64,000 nucleotides of DNA from Rickettsia typhi (GCA_945898725.1 CAMDIK010000001.1:1-64000); one strand, 5' to 3'. Positions 32,128 to 42,116 are shown, counted from the first letter of the stretch. Notes: a model not told the origin generated them from the sequence alone. A program made the numbers and translations.

Positions 32128-32221
32128 ACTTTATCATAATCTGGGTTATTCAATCAAATGTCAAACACCACTCATCGTAATAAGATGCTAAAATGCCAAA
32201 TCTGCAATAGCGGTGAATGAA

Positions 32222-33529
32222 TTATATTCTTTTAAATATCAAAGAAGCGTTACACCCACCAAAGCCGAATGAATTTGAAATTGCCGTATTTACAACAGCT
32301 TTTCTTGCAACTCTGGGAACAAAATCCAAATCACAGGCATCGGATGGCGTAGAAAGATTTAAAGTTGGTGGTAAAATTCCATGCTTAATTGCAAGAATTG
32401 AGAAAATTGCTTCAATCGCCCCGGCTGCTCCAAGCAGATGCCCGGTTGCAGATTTCGTAGAAGACATAGGTGTTTTTGTATCATCTCCAAGCAATCTTTT
32501 TACAGATTTAACTTCAATTTCATCGCCCAGCGGTGTTGAAGTTCCATGTGCGTTCACATAGTCAATATCTTCAGGGTTTAGCTGCGCTTTTCGCATGGCA
32601 GATTTCATCGCTGCCAAGGCTCCATCGCCATTTGGGTGTGGTGCGGTCAAGTGGTTTGCGTCGCCCGAAGCGCCGTAACCTGCAATTTCACAGTAGATAT
32701 TTGCTCCGCGTTTTTTTGCATGCTCGTATTCTTCCAAGATCAAAATTCCAGCGCCCTCGCCCATTACGAAACCGTCGCGATCCTTGTCCCAGGGTCTACT
32801 TGCAGCCTGCGGATCGTCATTAAAATTAGTGGAAAGCGCCCTTAAAGCGTTAAATCCCGTGATTCCAAGTTTGCAAATTGCAGCCTCCGAACCGCCAACA
32901 ACCATAATATCGGCGTCATCGCACATTATGGCTTTTGCACCCTCCCCTATGCTATGTGCCGCGGTTGAGCAAGCACTAACTATTCCAAAATTTGGTCCTT
33001 TGTAGCCGTATTTTATGGAAATTTGCCCGGAAAGCAAGTTAATTAGCACCGAAGGAATGAAGAATGGGCTGATTTTTTTTGGCCCGCTTTCGCGCAATAT
33101 TCCGTCATTTTCTTCAATTGTTGTAAGCCCGCCAATGCCGGAACCAACCATCACACCTACCCTATCTAGGTCGATATTTGCATCTTTCAGCCCCGCTTCC
33201 AAAATGGCTTTTTCCGCGGCATACATAGTGTAAACTATAAATTTATCCATGCGGCGAACGTCTTTTTTGTCAACAATTGGTGCGGGATCAAACAGATTTT
33301 CGTATATAAAAGCGCTAGATTTATTATAGTCCTGGGTTAAATTCTCCTGCCCGGCGAACTTAATTTCCGCGGCAATTTTAGTTGCCATATCACTGGAGTC
33401 AAAACCCTCAATTTTAGTCACAAAAGACTTTCCTTCAACTATTTTTCCAAACGCATCATGGGCATCGTAACTGCCTGGTAAAACTAATCCAATCCCAGTA
33501 CAGACAACTCTTTTTTTGTTATTTAGCAT
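32222..33529 (-). CDS. fabF: 3-oxoacyl-[acyl-carrier-protein] synthase II
   Basis: FabF elongates acyl-ACP in type II fatty acid synthesis. The 435-residue product has the Cys-His-His triad: SACSTAAHS (Cys), NAHGTSTPLGD (His) and KSATGHLLGAAG (His), and the C-terminal NSFGFGGCNASLIF. The length is slightly above the usual 413 because of an insert near residues 60-95. acpP is not adjacent. It converges with the ribosomal operon. Confidence 0.96.
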   Translation of the reverse strand: MLNNKKRVVCTGIGLVLPGSYDAHDAFGKIVEGKSFVTKIEGFDSSDMATKIAAEIKFAGQENLTQDYNKSSAFIYENLFDPAPIVDKKDVRRMDKFIVYTMYAAEKAILEAGLKDANIDLDRVGVMVGSGIGGLTTIEENDGILRESGPKKISPFFIPSVLINLLSGQISIKYGYKGPNFGIVSACSTAAHSIGEGAKAIMCDDADIMVVGGSEAAICKLGITGFNALRALSTNFNDDPQAASRPWDKDRDGFVMGEGAGILILEEYEHAKKRGANIYCEIAGYGASGDANHLTAPHPNGDGALAAMKSAMRKAQLNPEDIDYVNAHGTSTPLGDEIEVKSVKRLLGDDTKTPMSSTKSATGHLLGAAGAIEAIFSILAIKHGILPPTLNLSTPSDACDLDFVPRVARKAVVNTAISNSFGFGGCNASLIFKRI

Positions 33530-33592
33530 AAAAATTTCTCACACTCAATTCACTAGATTAACATACAATCCAAAAAGCAAGAGAAAAATATC

Positions 33593-33598
33593 TTGACA
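33593..33598 (+). promoter_or_regulatory. -35 box TTGACA before a small ORF
   Basis: A perfect TTGACA. The hexamer 17 bp downstream is CACAAT (33616-33621), four of six matches to TATAAT. It could drive the 42-codon ORF at 33620, starting from an internal ATG (33635). Confidence 0.35.
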
Positions 33599-33619
33599 AA
33601 TGGTAAAAATTATAGCACA

Positions 33620-33748
33620 ATGCAACATATTAAAATGCAATACCTTGGAATGCAATTACAACTAGATGAGAAAAATAATTCAGGCAAGATGTTGGAGTTG
33701 GCAAGGTCAAAAAAGAAAAGTTTTTGCTGTTTTGGAAAAAAGAATTAA
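33620..33748 (+). CDS. Possible small protein with basic Cys-Cys tail
   Basis: A 42-codon open frame between fabF and tRNA-Thr. It begins MQHIKMQYLGMQLQL (with further ATGs at 33635 and 33650) and ends SKKKSFCCFGKKN. The basic cluster around CCF resembles membrane-association tails that are lipidated in eukaryotic cells, but this is pattern only. Support is limited to the TTGACA box and the lack of any other explanation of the interval. Confidence 0.25.
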   Translation: MQHIKMQYLGMQLQLDEKNNSGKMLELARSKKKSFCCFGKKN

Positions 33749-33813
33749 CAAAAAAACCAGCGCCACAAAAACTATTTGCATTTTAAATTTTGCAACATAA
33801 CCTAAAAAAAGAT

Positions 33814-33888
<75 letters not shown>

Positions 33889-33916
33889 GTTTTCCAAACA
33901 ATTTTCTAAAAAACCC

Positions 33917-33945
33917 TTGACAAAGCTTGCAAAGTGTGTTATAAT
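33917..33945 (+). promoter_or_regulatory. Consensus promoter of the 174-residue orphan
   Basis: TTGACA (33917-33922), a 17-bp spacer and TATAAT (33940-33945), both perfect. The leader to the ATG at 33968 is 22 nt past the -10 box, AU-rich and without Shine-Dalgarno. It is located 29 nt after the tRNA. Confidence 0.85.
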
Positions 33946-33967
33946 GCATTTAGTAATTTTGAATTAT

Positions 33968-34492
33968 ATGCAGAGCAGGGCAAACCGAGAGCCCCTAAAC
34001 ATGACGGGATACGATTCCAATGGGAATATAGCACATTTTCCTATACATTATGAGGAAGTGGAAAGTATTGTGATTAATGAAGAGCGGAATATCATCTACG
34101 TAGGCGCACGTCGCTTAACTTTTCAAGCACGTGAGCTAATGATGGATACCTATCAAAGGATCTGTGATTGGTGCGAATCTATGTCAACTCCGCCAAGATT
34201 GCCATCACCAGAGATACCAATGTCAGAGAATATTCCTGATTTCTACGAAACTGAAGAATGTAAGAAACTACTATCAATACCCGCGCTCTCGTCAAGCTTA
34301 CCTTCGTCAAAAAAACCCAAAGTAATAACAATAGAAGACTGTAAGACGGGTGAAAAAACATCGCTGTCATCACTGTTACGGCAAACTTCACGAAGATCGC
34401 CTTCGCAAGCAAGAGAACAAGGTGAATCAAAAAGCTTTGCTGAAAAACTTAAAAACAACAGAACCGAAGAAGAGTATAAAAGACGTAAATAG
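33968..34492 (+). CDS. Orphan protein, 174 residues
   Basis: An unrecognised protein starting MQSRANREPLNMTG at 33968; an in-frame TTG at 33917 lies in the promoter and is rejected. Residues about 30-70 look folded (EVESIVINEERNIIYVGARRL, then a helix with TYQRICDWCESM). The rest is Ser/Pro/Lys-rich and probably disordered, ending in a strongly basic tail (EEEYKRRK). No signal peptide or membrane segment. It ends 8 nt from the convergent addA, whose C-terminal nuclease domain is missing. Candidate secreted effector by promoter and tail; the function is unknown. Confidence 0.7.
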   Translation: MQSRANREPLNMTGYDSNGNIAHFPIHYEEVESIVINEERNIIYVGARRLTFQARELMMDTYQRICDWCESMSTPPRLPSPEIPMSENIPDFYETEECKKLLSIPALSSSLPSSKKPKVITIEDCKTGEKTSLSSLLRQTSRRSPSQAREQGESKSFAEKLKNNRTEEEYKRRK

Positions 34493-34499
34493 AGCTAAT

Positions 34500-36848
34500 C
34501 TATGTGATATTATACACATATAAAAGCTCGCGCGGGCGGGTTATGGCAACATATTGCAGGCGTTGCCTCTCGCCCCATTCAAACTGAATATTCTGCTGTT
34601 TTATATTGAAAATTAAACTCTCGCCACCCTGCGCTTCAAGAAATTTTCCAAATTGCGCAAAGCTTCTTGAAAGGCTTATAAATATATTGAAATTCGGATT
34701 GGTAAAAATGAAATAGCCATCTGCCCTTCTGCGGTCGGAGGCTGAATTTATCACAAAAACCACCTTATTTTCCAAGCCTTTTGAGCCGTGAATTGTCATT
34801 AAATTTACCCCGTCATAGCGCACGTTGCTATCTAAATCTTCGATAAATTGCAGCTTGATATAGGCTTGATAAATATCCCTGAATTCACCGCAAATATTGA
34901 AAATTTTATCCAGCGCAATGTGCAATAAATCTCCGTATTTACTGTGTAATTTCTGCATTATGTTATGCTTATTTCCGGAAATTTTGCAGAAAAATTCTGA
35001 TAAAAATCGTGAACTCTCGCCCGCGCTAGCAATAAAATCTAAAATCTCCTGCTTTCCTTCAATATTTTCAAAAATCGGGCACTTTAAAAAGCCGGAAATG
35101 TCGTAATCGCACAACAAACCACAGGAAAATCCAATTAAATTTACCAGGTCAAAAAAGCAATATCCAAATGTGTTGTCAATTACTCTATCTGCGCACACAG
35201 GAATGCTATATTCCCTTGTTTTTACTGTGAAATTGCTATAAAATTGCTTGCAAGATGAGCGTTTGGAAACCAATATTGACACGTCAGAATAGCTGAATCC
35301 GCGGGCGATTATTTCTTGCAATTTTTCACACACCACGCCGGGCAAATTTGCTGCATCTTCCTTGGTTTTTTCAATTATTTTCACCTCGCCACCCTGCCCC
35401 CTTGTGGCAATATGCTGCGCGTTTTGCAGGTTTTCGCAGTCGCTGGAATTGCAAAATTCATCCACATAATGCAAAATTTCCTCTCTGGACCGGTAAGATT
35501 TTTGCAAGGTGGTTTCGTAGGATGGAACTGCATTTTCCCTGCAAATATCGGGGTATTTCTTCATTCTTTGCACAAAACTTGTAACGCTGGAGGCATTAAA
35601 GCCGTAAATTGACTGTTTTTCATCACCAACGACGAAAATTGTTTTGCAAATGTGCTGATAATTCAAAACATACTCATGAAAGATCAAATCTACAATTTCC
35701 CACTGTTCATCGTTCATATCTTGTGCTTCATCAAGCAAAATGTGGTCAAAAATTCCATAAACCGACATCAAAAAATCATCGCTGCCCTTGGTGTGAATTT
35801 TTTTATGCACAATGTGAATTAGGTCAGAATAATCCAATGAATTTACGCTATTTTTCAGGCGAATATACTCCTGATTGACGTATTTTGCAAAATTTATCAC
35901 ATGCCTAGTTAGAAAGTAACTGTGATTTGTATAAAATTTCTCAATAATTCCAGAGAATTCACCAATTTTACCCATTGAAACAAGTGTTTTTTTGAAATCT
36001 GCGCGTAGAGAATCTGCGGTAAAAATCGCCTTAAACAGCTGTGGAATATTTTTTTGCCTGGTTTGCAGGTCCATTTCCAGCCAGGTTGCAAGCGTTTTTG
36101 CGTGCTGCTCAATTCTGCCGCCAATCTTGGTATTTTCCAGCAAAACCTGTAAAATATTACAAAAATTTGCATCCATCGCAAGCGCAGTATTTGGGTTTTC
36201 ATGCGCCAATTTTTCCGGGCTCATGCCAACATTTAATATCTCAAAATATGCATCTTCCTTCTCAACAATTCTGCTGAAATAATAGATTTTATCGGCAATA
36301 TTTCCAATTAATTCAGTGAAATTATGCTTCCCATACTCACTAAGCAAAGTCTCACAAGACTTTCGAATATCGCCGGAAAAATGGTCTAAATCGCCCAATT
36401 CTCGGGTAATTTTTTCCTTCAAATGATGCGTAAATTTCTTCGCCGTGTCAGAGTCAAGTATGGCAAAATCTCTTGGAACATTCAGCAATTCATCCGGGCA
36501 ATTCCTAATAATATCGGTGCAAAATGCGTGGAAAGTTTGAATTTTAACACGATTAATATTTAATAAAGCACTTGAGATCATCGCCTCGTACTCGGGGTTA
36601 GAATTTTGAGAAAAATCCCCGGATTTACTGCGAAAATCACGCAACAATGTCATCAAGCGCGCAACAATTCTGGCACGCATATCGTCCGCGGCGCTGGTTG
36701 TGTAAGTTACGCATAAAATCTTCGAAATCTCAACGCCATCAAGCAAAAGTGCGACAAATCTGTCCACCAAAACCTTCGTTTTTCCGGAACCCGCATTCGC
36801 GGAAATAAAAACATTACACCCCGGGTTTACTAACTTTTCCATCGCCAT
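34500..36848 (-). CDS. addA: AddA-like helicase lacking the nuclease domain
   Basis: AddA is the UvrD-type helicase-nuclease subunit of AddAB, which resects double-strand breaks. The product has 782 residues; alphaproteobacterial AddA normally exceeds 1100. Helicase motifs are present: FISANAGSGKTKVLVDRF (Walker A, AddA-like), LCVTYTTSAADDMRARI (motif Ia), DHILLDEAQDMNDEQW (motif II), VVGDEKQSIYGFNAS (motif III), MTIHGSKGLENKVVF (motif V) and QYVAITRPRELLYV (motif VI). The protein ends seven residues after motif VI (YNIT region), so the C-terminal PD-(D/E)xK nuclease domain is missing. addB is not in the window. It overlaps fmt by 19 nt and may act as a helicase only. Confidence 0.85.
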   Translation of the reverse strand: MAMEKLVNPGCNVFISANAGSGKTKVLVDRFVALLLDGVEISKILCVTYTTSAADDMRARIVARLMTLLRDFRSKSGDFSQNSNPEYEAMISSALLNINRVKIQTFHAFCTDIIRNCPDELLNVPRDFAILDSDTAKKFTHHLKEKITRELGDLDHFSGDIRKSCETLLSEYGKHNFTELIGNIADKIYYFSRIVEKEDAYFEILNVGMSPEKLAHENPNTALAMDANFCNILQVLLENTKIGGRIEQHAKTLATWLEMDLQTRQKNIPQLFKAIFTADSLRADFKKTLVSMGKIGEFSGIIEKFYTNHSYFLTRHVINFAKYVNQEYIRLKNSVNSLDYSDLIHIVHKKIHTKGSDDFLMSVYGIFDHILLDEAQDMNDEQWEIVDLIFHEYVLNYQHICKTIFVVGDEKQSIYGFNASSVTSFVQRMKKYPDICRENAVPSYETTLQKSYRSREEILHYVDEFCNSSDCENLQNAQHIATRGQGGEVKIIEKTKEDAANLPGVVCEKLQEIIARGFSYSDVSILVSKRSSCKQFYSNFTVKTREYSIPVCADRVIDNTFGYCFFDLVNLIGFSCGLLCDYDISGFLKCPIFENIEGKQEILDFIASAGESSRFLSEFFCKISGNKHNIMQKLHSKYGDLLHIALDKIFNICGEFRDIYQAYIKLQFIEDLDSNVRYDGVNLMTIHGSKGLENKVVFVINSASDRRRADGYFIFTNPNFNIFISLSRSFAQFGKFLEAQGGESLIFNIKQQNIQFEWGERQRLQYVAITRPRELLYVYNIT

Positions 36849-37735
36849 CCACGTAAAAAATCTTCAATATTCACAGCACTTTTCCCGCTTTTTTGCACCA
36901 CTTTCGGCAGGATAATTCCATCTTTGCAAAACATGCGGAAATTCTCATCAATCCTACCGATATCTTCAGTATTTACAGCCATTTTCTGAATATCTGCCCG
37001 CAGAATTTTAATCCTCTCACCCTGAATTTCAACAAAACACCCACCGCACAAGGCAAATGCCCTGATTTTATTGAAAATTTTCTCCACTAATTCACTTTCT
37101 AGGTCAATTTCCAGTTCAGATTTATCAATTTTTTTCGCGTAAGTAACCCCGATATTACTCTGCATTTCGCGGGAAATTGTGCCATTTTCAATAGCATTTA
37201 TCGCCCTTAAAATCATATCACCGCCTTGAAAATTCACAAAATTATACACGTCTTCTGCCGTAAAATCGCCCGGAATATTAAACGAAAATCGCTCAATTAC
37301 GTCGCCGGTATCAAGCCCCAGTTCCAGGAACATTGTGCAAATTTCACTGTGCAAATCGCCCGCCTCCAGCGCCCTTTCAATCGGCGCAGCGCCACGCCAT
37401 CTTGGCAGGGCAGATGGGTGCAAATTTATCGCCCCAAGATTGTTATTTACCACAAAATCCGGCAACAAAAGCCCGTATGAAACAACCACACAGAGGTCTG
37501 CGTTGAGATTCAAAAACTGCAATTTTGTGTCATCGTTTTTGAAAGAAATTGGCGTAAATACGGGTAAATTATGCTGTTTTGCAATGCTTGAAATTTCATT
37601 TTCCGCAAGCGACATTCCCCTGCCGGATTTTTTTGCAGCGCCGGTGTAAACGGCAATAATTTTATGCGCAGAACCCAAAATCGCCCGTAAAACCGGAATT
37701 CCAATACCCCCGCTGGACATAAAAATAATTCTCAT
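36830..37735 (-). CDS. fmt: Methionyl-tRNA formyltransferase
   Basis: Fmt formylates Met-tRNA for translation initiation. The 301-residue product has IIFMSSGGIGIPVLRAI, VVSYGLLLP, the catalytic stretch GAINLHPSALPRWRGAAPIE, LGLDTGDVI and a C-terminal OB-like domain. Length is normal. It overlaps rnd upstream by 4 nt and addA downstream by 19 nt. The usual partner def is not adjacent. Confidence 0.95.
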   Translation of the reverse strand: MRIIFMSSGGIGIPVLRAILGSAHKIIAVYTGAAKKSGRGMSLAENEISSIAKQHNLPVFTPISFKNDDTKLQFLNLNADLCVVVSYGLLLPDFVVNNNLGAINLHPSALPRWRGAAPIERALEAGDLHSEICTMFLELGLDTGDVIERFSFNIPGDFTAEDVYNFVNFQGGDMILRAINAIENGTISREMQSNIGVTYAKKIDKSELEIDLESELVEKIFNKIRAFALCGGCFVEIQGERIKILRADIQKMAVNTEDIGRIDENFRMFCKDGIILPKVVQKSGKSAVNIEDFLRGWRWKS

Positions 37736-38859
37736 ATTTGCAAACTTAAAATCTTTTTTCCAAACAATTCACCGCGCCAATTTTCCAATAAATACGGGGT
37801 GAAATCACTAATTGGTAAATTTAAAAACACAGCTTTTCCAAGAGTTTTAAGCTCATTGGAATTTGCGATGATGATTGTAGAAATGTTGCACTCTTTGGAA
37901 GTTTTGTGCAAAATACTCCTGATTTTATCAGAAATTTCCTGCATTTTTACGCGATTTTCTTCAAATAATCGCATGTCGTAAATGGGCGCCCGCTCGTTCC
38001 AGTTATTTTCATCAATTTTCTTAATAAAATCAAGGCATAACACGGAATTTACACCCTCTAAAAATTCGCAAACTGCCGTATAATTCAGCGAAATTGCTTG
38101 CAAAATATCGCCATCAGATATCACTTTTTTCCGTATTAAATTTTGAGAAATTGCCTCCATTTCACGAAGCGTGGCAAGCTTCACCAGGCGCGAAAACTGC
38201 AAGCAATTCAGGGAATTCGCGTCAAATTCAACTTTTTTATAGGCAAAATTCAGCTTTCTTGCAGAAAATTCATACCAATTTTCCATGTCATATTGAAACC
38301 GTGAAAAGTTCCCATTATTATTAAGAATTTCCCGCAAAATATGCCAAATTTCCAGCAAATATCGCACATCATTCGCCGCATATTCAATTTTTCCCAATGA
38401 TAATGGGCGCTTATCCCAGTTAAACCTCTGCAAGTCCTTGAGAATTGTAACATTGCAAAGGCTTCCCGCCAAATCTCCATATCCAATAAGGGTTTTTTCG
38501 CAAGATTGCATCAAAAATGCCACCTGGGTATCCACAAAATTCCGCACCAAAACCCCAAAATAATGCGATAAAATCTGCAAATCATTCTCGGCAGAGTGAA
38601 TAATTTTACAAATTCTGCTATCCTGCAGAACCTCTCTAAAATACTTTTTAACATTCAAATCAGGGGATAAAACATCAATTATCGCAATGTTTACAAGGGA
38701 ATTTACCACATAACTCACTTGAATTAAGCAAAGCTGTGGGAAGTGCGCGGTAGCGCTCGCATTTTCAAATTCCGTATCCAAACCAATCTCCGTGCAAGAC
38801 TTCAAAACTTCCACCAAATTTTGCATTTGCAAGTCATTTGCAATATATTCACACGCCAT
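37732..38859 (-). CDS. rnd: Ribonuclease D
   Basis: RNase D trims the 3' ends of tRNA precursors. The 375-residue product has a DEDDy exonuclease domain: LDTEFENAS (Exo I), IHSAENDLQIL (Exo II) and EYAANDVRYLLEIW (Exo III with Tyr and Asp), then HRDC-like helices. Length is normal. First gene of rnd-fmt-addA or continuing from the RND gene 3 nt upstream. Confidence 0.93.
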   Translation of the reverse strand: MACEYIANDLQMQNLVEVLKSCTEIGLDTEFENASATAHFPQLCLIQVSYVVNSLVNIAIIDVLSPDLNVKKYFREVLQDSRICKIIHSAENDLQILSHYFGVLVRNFVDTQVAFLMQSCEKTLIGYGDLAGSLCNVTILKDLQRFNWDKRPLSLGKIEYAANDVRYLLEIWHILREILNNNGNFSRFQYDMENWYEFSARKLNFAYKKVEFDANSLNCLQFSRLVKLATLREMEAISQNLIRKKVISDGDILQAISLNYTAVCEFLEGVNSVLCLDFIKKIDENNWNERAPIYDMRLFEENRVKMQEISDKIRSILHKTSKECNISTIIIANSNELKTLGKAVFLNLPISDFTPYLLENWRGELFGKKILSLQI

Positions 38860-38862
38860 AAA

Positions 38863-41800
38863 TCACGTTTTCTTAATATTAAATTTGCTCAAAATTCTCA
38901 ATAAAATTGGCGGTTTTTTCACATGAATTTCCGGCGTATGAAGCATCAGGCAACAGGGCGTGAAAAATAAAGTGAAAATTGTTGCAAAAAATAGCCCGCC
39001 GCCAATCGTGGTTGAAAGTTGCTCCCACCACTGCCCGGAAGGCGAATTATACACAATTTTCATGTCAAAAAAATCGATAGAAAAGTTAAACATCATAGGC
39101 ACAAGACCGGAAAAAGTTGTTGCTGAAGTCATTAAAATTGGGCGTAGCCTCTGCACGCAAGTGCGTAAAATTGCATTTCGCAAATCTGCCCCTGTGGTTG
39201 CAATTCTTTGATAGGTGTCAATCAATATTATATTATTACTCACAACAATTCCTGCAAGCGAGATAATTCCCAGCCCGCACATCACAATTCCGAAAGATTT
39301 CCCCGTCAAAACAAGCCCTATTAACACCCCAATAATTGACAAAATTACGGCACTCATTACAATAAGTGAATAATATATAGAGTTAAATTGAGCAATTAAT
39401 ATCGCAATTTTCAGGAATATTGCAACAGAAAATGCGCGCATAAGGAAGCTTCCGGTTTCCTGCTTGTCCATATCCTCCCCGGCAAATTGCACATTTACGT
39501 CTTTATTTGCCTCAAAATGCTTGATTTTTGCCTTGATTTCAGCAATTTTTTCAGAAACATTCACGCCATTTGCAACGTTTGAGGAAATTGAAAATGCCAC
39601 ATTCCCATTGATTTTTTGAATAATATACAGGTCGTTTATTGGGGTTATTTTCGCCAATCTTCCCACGGAAACTGTGCCCATTTTGGTATAAATCGGCAAC
39701 TCTGCGATATTCTGCACAGAGCAATATTTTTGCGGAATTTTCATTACAATATCCACAGTATCATCAGAATAATCCGGGCGAAATGCCGAAATTCGCGCGC
39801 CATTCGTGCATAATTTAATCACACTGCCAAAAGCCTCGGTATTAACGCCATATTTCAGCGCAATTGCACGATTAAAATCAAAATTCCACTTCATTTTTGC
39901 ACTAGGAAGCGAGTTGGAAAGATCAACCAACTGCAAATCAGCCTCCAGTATTGCAAAAATCTCCTGCATTACATCAATTGCCTTATCTTGATAGCTTGAA
40001 GTTATTTCAATTTGAATTTTTTTATCACCCGAGCGTGGCCCACCTCTTTCTTGTAAAATTTCCAGCCTTGCCCCGGGGAAATCTCTAAATTTCTCCGTGA
40101 TTTTACCGGCTATAATATCAGAATTTTCCCGCACGTGCCAATCTTGCAACTCAAGATCAATAACGCCAATAGTATCATCGCTATATTGCCCGTTTTGCAC
40201 CCCGGAATTACCAAAAACTTTCGCATAAATCACCTTAAAATCATCGCTAATTTCAAGCAATCTTTCCTCTGCTTTTTGCATCATTTTAAACTTGTCGGTG
40301 GGTGAAATATTCCCGCCGGATCGAACCACAACTTGAATATTTTTCGCGTCTATAACAGGGAAAAATTCCACACCCGCGCCAAATTGCTTGAATATAACAA
40401 TGGAGGCGAAAAAGCCTAAAATTGTAAATAATATAAAGCGTTTTGGGTGGTCTAAAGCCTTATTTAACAAACGCAGATAAAACCCGTAAAACCCCTGCAG
40501 TGTCTGAAGATTTCCGCTTTCAGATACCTCTAAAAACTCTTTCAATTTTGCATGCTGCTCGGCATTTTGTTCATTTTTCTTGAAAAAACTGCCTAAAATT
40601 GGAATAAAAACCAGGGCAGAAATAATTGAAGCAAGCAAAACCCAGATAATTGTAATGGGAATAAATTTCATAAATTGCCCTATAATTCCTGGCCAAAATA
40701 GCAATGGAAGATATACAATAATAATGCCGATTGTTGCCGACAAAACAGGAATGGACATTCGCGAAGCAGCTTTTGCATATGCAATTCCGGGCTTTTCCCC
40801 TGAAATTATTAAGCGATCCGCATATTCCGCAACTATAACCGAAGCGTCAACTATCATTCCGGATGCCAAAATTAGTGCAAATAAAACCACGATATTCATT
40901 GTATATCCAAGAGATCCTATCATCATCACGCCTATGAAAAATGAAATAGGCACAGACATTCCCACAATAAAACCCTGCTTTTTTCCGATTTGACTCATCA
41001 CCACAATTAGAACCAAAATCACGGCGAAAAGCACGTTATTCCCCAAATCTGAAAGCGATTCCTTGATATTATCAGACTGGTCACGCATGAAATCTATATT
41101 AATTCCCGGCTGAATTACGTCTTTCATTGACTCTACAACCGACTTCACAGACTCAATAGTATTTATAATATTAGTGCCGTATCTTTTGGAAATTTCCAGC
41201 ACCACTGCGGGTTTTCCGTTGACGCGCGCAATGCTTTGCATCTCAATAAAAGATTTATTTACATACCCTATGTCTTTAATTCGCAAAATGTCCAAATCTC
41301 TAGCAAGAATCGGCATATTCTTCACATCTTCAACGGTTTGCAAAACGGAATCAACATTAATACTGCCGGAAAACTTGGAATTTTCCAAAAATCCCCCGGA
41401 AATTAGCCGATTCCCCCCATCCACAATTGATATAAGCTCATCGCCGCTGATTTTATGCCTAAGCAGTGCGCCGGGATTTGTAAAAATTTCCAGTAAATCC
41501 TTCCTATCCCCAATAACATTCACCTCCAAAACATTTGGAATCATTTCAATTCTTCGTTTTAGAATTCTGCCTGACTCAATTAAGGTTTTTTCGTCAAAAT
41601 CTCCATATAAAATCACGTTTAATACGGGGAATTTGCTAAAATCTATCTCTTTTATCACGGGCACTTCTGAACCTGGCGGAAGGCTGGATTTTGCCTCGTC
41701 AACCTTGTCTTTTACCCGCGTTAATGCGGTTTTTACATCAAAACCTGCATCAAATTCAACGGAAATTGAAACATAGCCATTCACCGCTCTGGAGCTGATT

Positions 41801-42030
41801 TTTTTTACATTTGATATGCCCTTTAAGCGCTTTTCTATCGGGCGAAGCATTAGCCTTTCGCCATCTGCCGCGGAAATTCCCCGCATTGTAACAGATACAT
41901 ATATAATAGGAACTTTTACATCAGGATTGGATTCTTTTGGAATGGAATAAAAGGTTGCAATTCCGGTTATAAACAAAAAAACCATTATAACCAGTATAAA
42001 TTTTGATTGAGATAAAATTTTATCTAGCAT
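38863..42030 (-). CDS. RND-family efflux transporter permease (AcrB/MdtB type)
   Basis: A 1055-residue inner-membrane transporter. TM1 follows MLDKILSQSKFILVIMVFLF with the family loop IPKESNPDVKVP; the first periplasmic domain has EVPVIKEIDFSKFPVLNV; TM4 contains LASGMIVDASVIVAEYADR; the second half repeats this order with GIVVSNNIILIDTYQRI in TM10 and RLRPILMTSATTFSGLVPM. In AcrB, TM4 has two adjacent Asp in the proton relay; here the second is Ala (VDAS). No membrane fusion protein or TolC gene is adjacent. Substrate unknown. Confidence 0.9.
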   Translation of the reverse strand: MLDKILSQSKFILVIMVFLFITGIATFYSIPKESNPDVKVPIIYVSVTMRGISAADGERLMLRPIEKRLKGISNVKKISSRAVNGYVSISVEFDAGFDVKTALTRVKDKVDEAKSSLPPGSEVPVIKEIDFSKFPVLNVILYGDFDEKTLIESGRILKRRIEMIPNVLEVNVIGDRKDLLEIFTNPGALLRHKISGDELISIVDGGNRLISGGFLENSKFSGSINVDSVLQTVEDVKNMPILARDLDILRIKDIGYVNKSFIEMQSIARVNGKPAVVLEISKRYGTNIINTIESVKSVVESMKDVIQPGINIDFMRDQSDNIKESLSDLGNNVLFAVILVLIVVMSQIGKKQGFIVGMSVPISFFIGVMMIGSLGYTMNIVVLFALILASGMIVDASVIVAEYADRLIISGEKPGIAYAKAASRMSIPVLSATIGIIIVYLPLLFWPGIIGQFMKFIPITIIWVLLASIISALVFIPILGSFFKKNEQNAEQHAKLKEFLEVSESGNLQTLQGFYGFYLRLLNKALDHPKRFILFTILGFFASIVIFKQFGAGVEFFPVIDAKNIQVVVRSGGNISPTDKFKMMQKAEERLLEISDDFKVIYAKVFGNSGVQNGQYSDDTIGVIDLELQDWHVRENSDIIAGKITEKFRDFPGARLEILQERGGPRSGDKKIQIEITSSYQDKAIDVMQEIFAILEADLQLVDLSNSLPSAKMKWNFDFNRAIALKYGVNTEAFGSVIKLCTNGARISAFRPDYSDDTVDIVMKIPQKYCSVQNIAELPIYTKMGTVSVGRLAKITPINDLYIIQKINGNVAFSISSNVANGVNVSEKIAEIKAKIKHFEANKDVNVQFAGEDMDKQETGSFLMRAFSVAIFLKIAILIAQFNSIYYSLIVMSAVILSIIGVLIGLVLTGKSFGIVMCGLGIISLAGIVVSNNIILIDTYQRIATTGADLRNAILRTCVQRLRPILMTSATTFSGLVPMMFNFSIDFFDMKIVYNSPSGQWWEQLSTTIGGGLFFATIFTLFFTPCCLMLHTPEIHVKKPPILLRILSKFNIKKT

Positions 42031-42110
42031 GTATATTATATATAATTAAGCAAATTCGCACACCAATTATATAATCTTCAAGATTTTTTTGCAAAAATAT
42101 AAAAAATAGC

Positions 42111-42116
42111 TTGACT
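42111..42116 (+). promoter_or_regulatory. -35-like element before rpsA
   Basis: TTGACT within AGCTTGACTA, preceded by an A-rich stretch, the same context as before rpsL at 29019. No convincing -10 at standard spacing. Possibly a shared promoter type of the ribosomal protein genes. Confidence 0.35.
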
